A stretch of DNA of 14,203 bases from Peptococcaceae bacterium UBA3937 (GTDB lineage Bacteria > Bacillota > Peptococcia > DRI-13 > DTU073), in assembly GCA_002385735.1 (NCBI GenBank), contig DGEB01000032.1, positions 1-14,203 on the forward strand, in the 5' to 3' direction. A model generated the notes under the pieces. The model made no database searches. It saw nothing but the letters and a program-made list of their open reading frames with translations, and was not told where the DNA came from. Position 1 is the first letter of the stretch; each line of letters opens with the position of its first letter. Below are positions 8,555-14,203 of this stretch, piece after piece. Position numbers and translations under genes: made by a program.

Positions 8555-11500
8555 TTAGTAATCATCTTCCGGTTCATCCTTTTGATCCGTTTCTTCGTAA
8601 TCCTCTTGGGCATCTGTTTCTTCCGGCTTTGTTTTGTCTTCCAACTCATCGGGTTCATATTCCGTAAAGCCCTGGTTCAGGTCCTCTTCTTCCTCTTCAT
8701 CGGAGCTCTCCGTCCCTTCCTTCCCCGTGAAGACTTCCGGCGCGTGGATATCCAGCCCTAGTTCTTTCGCTGCTTCACTAATATCTTCATCATTTTCCCG
8801 GATTTCTATTTCTTCGTCATCCTCGGACAGCACCTTAATATCCAGACCCAGACTCTGTAATTCCTTAATCAATACCTTAAAGGACTCCGGCACGCCCGGT
8901 TCAGGCACGTTTTCGCCTTTCACAATCGCCTCGTAGGTCTTGACGCGCCCGACAATATCGTCCGATTTTACCGTAAGGATTTCCTGTAAGGTGTAAGAAG
9001 CCCCATAGGCCTCCAGTGCCCAAACCTCCATTTCCCCGAAACGCTGCCCGCCGAACTGGGCTTTCCCGCCCAGGGGCTGCTGGGTAACCAGGGAATAGGG
9101 GCCGGTAGAACGGGCGTGAATTTTGTCATCCACCAGGTGCGCCAGTTTCAGCACATACATATAGCCCACGGTAACCGGATTGTCAAAGGGCAGCCCGGTT
9201 CTCCCGTCATAGAGGATGGTTTTACCGGAAGGCGGTAAAGCGGCTTCCTGAAGAACCTCGTTAATATCTGTTTCGGTGGCCCCGTCAAAAACCGGCGTAG
9301 CCACGTGAATTCCCAAAGCCTTCGCCGCCCAACCCAAATGGGTTTCCAGGACTTGCCCGATGTTCATACGGGAAGGAACACCCAGGGGATTTAAGATGAT
9401 TTCCACCGGTGTGCCGTCGGGTAAAAAGGGCATATCCGCTTCCGGCAGGATTTTGGAAATAACACCCTTGTTCCCGTGACGACCTGCCATTTTGTCGCCT
9501 TCGGAGATTTTTCTCTTTTGGGCAATATACACCCGCACGATCTTATTGACGCCGGGCGAAAGCTCATCGCCGTTCTCCCGGGTAAAAATCTTCACATCAA
9601 CGATTTTCCCGGCCTCACCGTGGGGCACCCGTAAAGAAGTATCCCGTACTTCTCTGGCCTTTTCACCGAAAATGGCCCTCAACAGGCGTTCTTCGGCGGT
9701 GAGTTCCGTTTCCCCCTTCGGGGTGACTTTCCCTACCAAAATGTCGCCGGGACGTACTTCAGCTCCGATCCGGATAATCCCATTTTCGTCCAAATCCTTC
9801 AGCACATCTTCCCCGACGTTGGGAATGTCGCGGGTGATTTCCTCCGGACCCAGTTTCGTATCGCGGGAATCGCATTCGTATTCCTCAATATGAATCGAGG
9901 TAAAACTATCTTCTTTCACCAGTTTTTGACTGATTAAAATGGCATCTTCGTAATTGTAGCCTTCCCAGGTCATAAAGGCGACCAGAACATTTTTCCCCAA
10001 AGCCAGTTCGCCCTGGTCGGTGGAAGGCCCGTCGGCAATGACCTGGTCTTTTTCCACCCGCTCGCCTTTTTTCACGATGGGTTTCTGATTGATACAGGTC
10101 CCTTGATTGGAACGGGCAAACTTAATTAATTTATAGCGATCATTTTCCCCGTCATCGGTCCGCACCACAATTTCACTGGCCGTAACCCGTTCCACAACTC
10201 CGGGATTACGGGCGATGAGCACAACTCCCGAATCCCGGGCCGCCTTGTACTCTTCTCCCGTGCCCACCAGGGGCGCTTCGGTTCTCAACAAGGGAACCGC
10301 TTGCCGCTGCATGTTGGCGCCCATCAGCGCACGGTTGGCGTCATCATGCTCTAAAAAGGGAATCATGGCCGTAGCAATGGAAACAACCTGCTTCGGCGAC
10401 ACGTCCATATAATCAACCTGGGAAATGGGCACTTCCAGGATCTCATCAGCATAACGAACATTGACTTTCGGATTGACAAAGTAGCCGTCCTCATCCAAAG
10501 GCGCGTTTGCCTGGGCAATAACGTAATTATCTTCTTCGTCCGCCGACATGTAAACGATTTCTTCGGTGACCCGGCCGTTTTCCTTATCCACTTTGCGGTA
10601 AGGCGTTTCGATAAAGCCATATTCGTTAACCCGCGCATAACAACTTAAAGAACCAATCAAGCCGATGTTTGGCCCTTCCGGCGTCTCGATGGGGCACATC
10701 CGGCCGTAGTGGGAATAATGGACGTCCCGCACTTCAAACCCGGCTCTTTCTCTGGAAAGACCCCCCGGACCCAAGGCACTCAATCTTCTCTTATGGGTTA
10801 ATTCGGCCAGCGGATTGGTCTGGTCCATAAATTGCGAGAGCTGGCTGGAACCGAAAAACTCCTTGATGGCCGCCACCACGGGGCGAATGTTGATTAAAAC
10901 CTGCGGCGTAATCACATCCACGTCCTGGATGGTCATTCTTTCTCTGACCACTCTCTCCATACGGGACAGGCCAATCCGGAATTGATTCTGCAATAATTCA
11001 CCCACCGAACGCAAACGACGGTTGCCCAAATGATCGATGTCATCGGGCCTCCCGTTTCCTTGCATTAATTGGATCAACTGGTTGATGGTGGCCACAATAT
11101 CTTCTTTGGTTAAACACCTGATGTCAGGAGAAACGTTCAGTTTCAGCTTTTTGTTGAGTTTATACCGGCCCACCTTCGCCAGATCGTATCGCTTGGGATC
11201 GAAGAATAAGGTCTGCAGTAAGGTTTTGGCGCTCTCCACCGTCGGGGGCTCGCCAGGCCGTAGTCTTTTATAGATTTCGACCAAAGCCTCTTCTTCCGAT
11301 TCCGTATGATCCCTTTCCAAAGTCAAGCGAATCCGCTCATCGTCATGGAATAATTCGGCGATTTGACCGTTACTGCCATAACCTAACGCACGCAACAAAA
11401 CCGTAACCAGCAGCTTACGGGTCCGATCCACACGCACATAAATATTTTCATTAATATCCGTTTCAAACTCCAACCAGGCTCCCCGGTTGGGAATAATCGT

Positions 11501-11980
11501 CGCGCCGTAAATCTTTTTGCCGCTGGGATCAATCTCCTCCGCATAGTAAACACCGGGAGAACGAACCAACTGGCTGACAATTACTCTTTCCGCCCCATTA
11601 ATAATAAAGGTCCCTTTTTCCGTCATTAAGGGGAAGTCCCCCATGAAAACTTCCTGCTCTTTTACTTCACCGGTTTCCTTGTTGATAAGACGTACTTTTA
11701 CTTTCAGAGGTGCTGAATAGGTGGCATCTCTTTCCTTGCATTCTTCAATGGAATACTTTATATTATCCAGATCCAGGGAGTAATCAATAAACTCCATAAC
11801 CAGGTTTCCTGTATAATCAGTTATGGGAGAGACATCCCTTAAAACCTCTCTTAAACCCTCATCTAAAAACCACTGGTAGGAATTTTTCTGGACCTCGATC
11901 AGATTTGGCATTTCAAGGACTTCATTAATTTTAGAATAGCTCATGCGGGTTACTCTACCCAATTTAACAGGATGTACCAT
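8555..11980 (-). CDS. rpoB: DNA-directed RNA polymerase subunit beta
   Basis: RNA polymerase beta subunit, 1141 aa, forming one side of the active-site cleft. The start is ATG at 11980 ([29 protein letters not shown]), with GAGGTGAT about 6 nt upstream. The rifampicin pocket is at 377-405 ([14 protein letters not shown], then [13 protein letters not shown]). D386, H396 and S401, equivalent to E. coli D516, H526 and S531, have sensitive-type identities. The conserved [15 protein letters not shown], the [25 protein letters not shown] core and the C-terminal [24 protein letters not shown] clamp segment are intact. The last 53 residues (1089-1141) are strongly acidic (27 Asp/Glu, 3 Lys) and probably disordered; acidic ends are common in Firmicute RpoB, though this one is extreme. 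It is the first gene of the rpoBC transcript. The usual rplJ-rplL genes are not found upstream within the window. Confidence 0.98.
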   Translation of the reverse strand: MVHPVKLGRVTRMSYSKINEVLEMPNLIEVQKNSYQWFLDEGLREVLRDVSPITDYTGNLVMEFIDYSLDLDNIKYSIEECKERDATYSAPLKVKVRLINKETGEVKEQEVFMGDFPLMTEKGTFIINGAERVIVSQLVRSPGVYYAEEIDPSGKKIYGATIIPNRGAWLEFETDINENIYVRVDRTRKLLVTVLLRALGYGSNGQIAELFHDDERIRLTLERDHTESEEEALVEIYKRLRPGEPPTVESAKTLLQTLFFDPKRYDLAKVGRYKLNKKLKLNVSPDIRCLTKEDIVATINQLIQLMQGNGRPDDIDHLGNRRLRSVGELLQNQFRIGLSRMERVVRERMTIQDVDVITPQVLINIRPVVAAIKEFFGSSQLSQFMDQTNPLAELTHKRRLSALGPGGLSRERAGFEVRDVHYSHYGRMCPIETPEGPNIGLIGSLSCYARVNEYGFIETPYRKVDKENGRVTEEIVYMSADEEDNYVIAQANAPLDEDGYFVNPKVNVRYADEILEVPISQVDYMDVSPKQVVSIATAMIPFLEHDDANRALMGANMQRQAVPLLRTEAPLVGTGEEYKAARDSGVVLIARNPGVVERVTASEIVVRTDDGENDRYKLIKFARSNQGTCINQKPIVKKGERVEKDQVIADGPSTDQGELALGKNVLVAFMTWEGYNYEDAILISQKLVKEDSFTSIHIEEYECDSRDTKLGPEEITRDIPNVGEDVLKDLDENGIIRIGAEVRPGDILVGKVTPKGETELTAEERLLRAIFGEKAREVRDTSLRVPHGEAGKIVDVKIFTRENGDELSPGVNKIVRVYIAQKRKISEGDKMAGRHGNKGVISKILPEADMPFLPDGTPVEIILNPLGVPSRMNIGQVLETHLGWAAKALGIHVATPVFDGATETDINEVLQEAALPPSGKTILYDGRTGLPFDNPVTVGYMYVLKLAHLVDDKIHARSTGPYSLVTQQPLGGKAQFGGQRFGEMEVWALEAYGASYTLQEILTVKSDDIVGRVKTYEAIVKGENVPEPGVPESFKVLIKELQSLGLDIKVLSEDDEEIEIRENDEDISEAAKELGLDIHAPEVFTGKEGTESSDEEEEEDLNQGFTEYEPDELEDKTKPEETDAQEDYEETDQKDEPEDDY

Positions 11981-12346
11981 CCAAAATCACCTCATACTGT
12001 TATCTATTCTTTTGGCAGACACTTGTATAAATCAGCAAGTATCAGAAAACAATAAAAAAAGAAAATGTTTATATGTACATGTAAAAAAAGAATTCATATA
12101 TTCTCTCATAAACAACAAAAATAGATTAGGAAAATCGCGTATCTTAAATACATGAACCTAATCTCTTATCATGCGGTTATTGAATAACATCATTACAGTT
12201 CAAACGCTATCATTCTCCCAATCTATCATTTAGTTGTAATTTCCATAAACTATATTGTACCCTAAGCATATATATGTTATAATATCACCGTTCCATATTT
12301 CCCGGGCAGAGGTACGCATGGACACAATATGATGATGCAGTATACG
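11981..12346 (-). other. AT-rich rpoB leader / intergenic region, no gene seen
   Basis: About 365 nt between the rpoB promoter and the rpoB start. I see no credible coding frame, tRNA, known riboswitch or T-box. It holds a modest hairpin (arms 12018-12025 and 12036-12043, 8 pairs with one G-U, 10-nt loop), an 8-base inverted repeat (AGATTAGG 12123-12130 with CCTAATCT 12157-12164), and a weak AU-only hairpin followed by a T-run on the minus strand (12083-12104). All are at a level that chance could produce in AT-rich DNA. If the promoter assignment is right, this is a long 5' untranslated leader that could hold transcription or translation control of rpoBC. Confidence 0.6.
12255..12283 (+). 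promoter_or_regulatory. Possible rightward promoter with no gene to serve
   Basis: On the plus strand TTGTAC (12255-12260) is followed after 17 nt by a perfect extended -10, TG-T-TATAAT (12275-12283). The -35 matches only 3/6. It points away from rpoB, into and antisense to the truncated glycoside hydrolase, and no plus-strand gene follows. It could be the relic of a lost divergent gene, a source of antisense RNA, or a chance match in AT-rich DNA. Confidence 0.3.
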
Positions 12347-12375
12347 ATTTTAACATATACAGATCCAGTTGTCAA
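12347..12375 (-). promoter_or_regulatory. Strong sigma-A-type promoter for rpoBC
   Basis: On the minus strand TTGACA (12375-12370), a 17-nt spacer and TAAAAT (12352-12347), with TG one base before the -10. The -35 match is 6/6 and the -10 match 5/6, and the hexamers are the same as in the promoter upstream of the L7Ae-like gene. The bases just upstream (12376-12401) are almost pure A/G with A-runs, as expected of an UP element bound by the alpha C-terminal domains. The start site would be near 12340. The TGA stop of the truncated hydrolase frame (12374-12372) lies inside the -35 box, so the frame's last nine codons are read from promoter DNA. Confidence 0.8.
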
Positions 12376-13256
12376 CCTCTTTTTTTCTTTTTGCAATTTT
12401 TAGGCCTGTGTATGTTTACATGCCTTTCAAGCAGCGTATCGTAATCCATGTCAATGGCGTCAAGAACCTTCCTGATTTCTGCGCACGATTCATTAAAACA
12501 ACCTTGAACGAACACCTTTGCAAGGATAAGGATATCACCGCCGCTTTCGGCTTTCAGGCAATTACCCGACTTGCGTATATCTCCGGCAATTACTTTCAGA
12601 ACAACACCGCAGTCGGTACCGTCTTCATGGGTAATTCCGTAACAGATGAACCCATCCTTAGAATCCACTTCGTACCTTTTTGTTCCGGCAGTTTCCCTGA
12701 ACCGTTCGGGAACCTGGTTTCTTTCGTCCCTGTGAACATCCAGCTCTATATCGGCCTTAACCTCGTGTATTGCCCTTATTCTGCAGACAATGATATCATC
12801 AGCCCTTGAAACAAATACCTGCCTTTTGTATTCGTTGTTTTCATCCTGCCACGCAACGGTAATCTCACCCGTATCCACCGCCAGTTCGCGCAGGTAGTTC
12901 TTAAAACCCGTTTCGCAGGGCATCGTAATCTTTAAGTCTGCCAGCGGCATCGGCGCTTCGAGGGTTGTCCCGTACCCGTGCTCCCTTAACGCATTCGTAA
13001 GATTCCAGCTTGCTTCCAAAAACCGATTTTCATCCATTAGCGCCCGTGTTTCCTTTAATTTGTATCCCACGTCCGGAAGTTCATCTTTCCTTCCCCAGTG
13101 CCACAGCCGGTTGTGGTTGATAATAACGGTTTCCTGCTTTATGCTGCCTAAAACGGCAACTCCGACAGTACCGTTGCCCGACGGCAGAGCCTCCCTCCAC
13201 ATATCGCCGTGCCATGATGCAGGATATTTCAGTACAAGTTTGTCAGAAGTATGCAT
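12372..13256 (-). pseudogene. GH95-like glycoside hydrolase, N-terminal fragment only
   Basis: The 294-aa frame matches the N-terminal domain of family-95-type glycoside hydrolases (alpha-L-fucosidase or alpha-galactosidase type; the Glyco_hyd_65N_2 domain). Diagnostic stretches are WREALPSGNGTVGVAVLG at residues 20-37, INHNRLWHWG at 46-55, the RALMDENRFLEA helix at 71-82, and APMPLADLKI at 101-110. Full-length members have roughly 700-800 residues, with the catalytic (alpha/alpha)6 barrel in the missing part. Similarity stops at YDTLLERHVNIHRP (residue 285), where the family normally continues into the linker before the barrel. The last nine residues (KNCKKKKRG) come from the A-rich element of the rpoB promoter. 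I chose ATG at 13256, not the frame's upstream start at 13391, because GGGAGG lies 7 nt before it (13264-13269) and similarity begins soon after. No signal peptide is seen. A catalytically active product is not expected. Family assignment is from memory of the motifs. Confidence 0.75.
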
Positions 13257-13480
13257 GTAAAGTCCTCCCGGGATCTTTCTTCCATCGTGATAAGTTTTCC
13301 TTTTCTGCCGGCCGAATATGCCCCTCCTGTTCCCGAACCCGCGGTACAGGCTGACGGGCAAAAAGACGCGGGGCAGGATTTCCGCCTGCAATCATGCGGA
13401 ATGTAGTTACCTTGGGGTGTAACAGCCGCAAAGTATATATTAATGATTATATAAGCGGGAATTCAAAGAGTAACAGAATA
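13257..13480. other. Intergenic region upstream of the hydrolase fragment
   Basis: A 223-nt gap without a credible gene. On the minus strand it holds the GGGAGG ribosome site for the hydrolase start (13264-13269), a TATAAT hexamer near 13450 without a good -35, and a short inverted repeat GTTAC-N8-GTAAC that could be an operator. A GCAGG/CCTGC hairpin (about 13374-13390) followed some bases later by a T5 run is too weak and too far from the run to call a terminator. Confidence 0.35.
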
Positions 13481-13741
13481 TCAAATATCTTCAAGGCGTA
13501 TTTCAAACCTGTCGAAATTTACCGGCTCAAAGAACTGGTCACTGTTGAATGTGGTCCATCTGAACCTGGTAAACTCCCTTGTGTTCTTTCCAAGCCACAT
13601 GGGTACCGATATACCCATTTTCCTGCATAATTCTATAAGGGAATGTTCCAGCTGTTTCTGGAACTTGCCTTCACCGTTCAGTTCCGATTCTTCTTCCATT
13701 ATTAATGCCGTTCCCTTGAATATTTTACCTGTCAGCTTCAT
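13481..13741 (-). CDS. Small conserved Clostridia-type protein of unknown function
   Basis: An 86-aa soluble protein, starting MKLTGKIFKGTALIMEEESE. I recall similar short hypothetical proteins from Clostridia and Lachnospiraceae, sharing a basic/aromatic core of the type VPMWLxKNTxEFxxxR and an end like FxEPVNFDRFEIRLE; both are present here (residues 46-60 and about 70-84). No function is known to me. It has no membrane segment, signal peptide or cysteine cluster. The frame opens 15 nt earlier at a TTG (13756), but that codon overlaps the GAGGAG ribosome site that serves ATG 13741 (7 nt spacing), so the ATG is the better start. It lies 84 nt after truA and 224 nt before the hydrolase fragment, all in one direction, so it may share the truA transcript. 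Intact as far as I can see. Confidence 0.75.
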   Translation of the reverse strand: MKLTGKIFKGTALIMEEESELNGEGKFQKQLEHSLIELCRKMGISVPMWLGKNTREFTRFRWTTFNSDQFFEPVNFDRFEIRLEDI

Positions 13742-13825
13742 AAGCCTTCTCCTCAACAGATTGGTTATAAATTGCCTATGCGGATACAGCGCAATGCGGT
13801 GAAAAACAGTTCAACCGCTTTACGA

Positions 13826-14203
13826 TTATTTACAAATTTCGGAATCACCATAGTCAACCTCCCACAGGTAAAGCCCCTGGGGCGGCGCGGTAATTCCGGC
13901 CAGCCTCCTGTCCTTTTTCTCCAAAAGCCCGGGTATACTTTCAGCAGGTCTTTTATTAAGCCCGACTTCAACCATTGTACCCGTCATTATGCGAACCATA
14001 TTATAAAGAAAACCGTTGCCTGTTACGGTGTAAACAAGCAGGCCGCCTTCCTCAGTCCATCCGGAATGATAAATATGCCGTTCAAAATCGGTTACGCTGT
14101 GCCCGCTCGCACAAAATGCGGTAAAGTCATGGAACCCTGTGAAAAAAGAAGCAGCCCTGTTCATACTGCCGATATCAAGCGGGCATGGCACGTGCCATGC
14201 CCG
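13826..14203 (-). CDS. truA: tRNA pseudouridine synthase A, C-terminal part (5' end beyond window)
   Basis: TruA converts uridines 38-40 in the anticodon stem-loop of many tRNAs to pseudouridine. The frame is open to the right edge of the window, and about 125 C-terminal residues are visible out of the usual 245-265. Typical segments are WHVPCPLDIGSMNRAASFFTG, HDFTAFCASG, GNGFLYNMVRIMTGTMVEVG and the ending AGITAPPQGLYLWEVDYG. The N-terminal half with the catalytic aspartate lies outside the window. The GTG at 14191 is internal, not the true start, because the conserved sequence (RAWH) continues upstream of it. In many Firmicutes truA is followed by rplM-rpsI; here it is followed by a small unknown gene and a glycoside hydrolase fragment. 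Confidence 0.95.
   Translation of the reverse strand, partial: RAWHVPCPLDIGSMNRAASFFTGFHDFTAFCASGHSVTDFERHIYHSGWTEEGGLLVYTVTGNGFLYNMVRIMTGTMVEVGLNKRPAESIPGLLEKKDRRLAGITAPPQGLYLWEVDYGDSEICK

Noticed and set aside
10770..10860. Rifampicin- or streptomycin-resistance alleles in rpoB and rpsL
   Set aside because: The key residues (RpoB D386, H396, S401; S12 K43, K88) all have the sensitive wild-type identity.
12083..12104. Intrinsic terminator on the minus strand in the rpoB leader
   Set aside because: The T-run is good, but the stem is five pairs, nearly all A-U, and can be extended only with G-U pairs; too weak to call.
12121..12166. Inverted repeat AGATTAGG/CCTAATCT as a mobile element end or attachment site
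   Set aside because: Eight bases per arm with a 26-nt gap is near chance level for this length of AT-rich DNA. There is no transposase or integrase and no target duplication.
12372..12410. Insertion sequence as the cause of the hydrolase truncation
   Set aside because: No terminal inverted repeats, transposase fragment or target duplication could be seen on either side of the junction.
12369..12809. 146-aa plus-strand frame opposite the hydrolase fragment, downstream of the plus-strand promoter-like site
   Set aside because: The minus strand shows clear GH95-type motifs over the same bases. The plus frame has no recognisable domain and no good ribosome site, so it is taken as a shadow.

Overview
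The window is a minus-strand segment of a bacterial chromosome, or a contig from one. It is dominated by the rpoBC-str housekeeping cluster of a Firmicute (Bacillota), most likely a Clostridia-type lineage. The grounds are the gene order rpoB-rpoC-L7Ae-rpsL-rpsG-fusA-tuf, with a YbxF-type L7Ae protein just before rpsL; a beta' subunit without the large proteobacterial insertion; strong AGGAGG-type ribosome binding sites; and TTGACA/TAAAAT promoters with extended -10 elements. I cannot name a genus.

Layout, in transcription order from right to left. At 14203-13826 lies the C-terminal part of tRNA pseudouridine synthase TruA, cut by the window edge. At 13741-13481 is a small conserved protein of unknown function. 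At 13256-12372 is the N-terminal third of a GH95-like glycoside hydrolase, cut off before its catalytic domain. Its reading frame runs directly into the A-rich upstream element and -35 box of a very good minus-strand promoter (12375-12347). That promoter is followed by an AT-rich leader of about 360 nt and then rpoB (11980-8555), rpoC (8493-4819), a 170-nt gap holding a large hairpin and a second strong promoter, then the L7Ae-like gene (4647-4387), rpsL (4311-3925), rpsG (3852-3382), fusA (3333-1255) and tuf (1175 to the left edge, lacking only its last codons).

The genes from rpoB to tuf make the two largest RNA polymerase subunits, two 30S proteins, a kink-turn RNA-binding protein and the two main elongation factors: the growth-linked core of transcription and translation. 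Two promoters with the same hexamers drive the rpoBC and str parts.

I see no previously undescribed system. The points worth a second look are these: (1) rpoB is not preceded by rplK-rplA-rplJ-rplL but by a truncated sugar-hydrolase gene next to a truA block with different codon habits, which means either a real rearrangement or a chimeric assembly; (2) both RpoB and RpoC end in long acidic, probably disordered tails; (3) a long perfect-arm hairpin without a U-tract lies between rpoC and the internal promoter. No tRNA, rRNA, CRISPR array, insertion sequence or phage gene was recognised.
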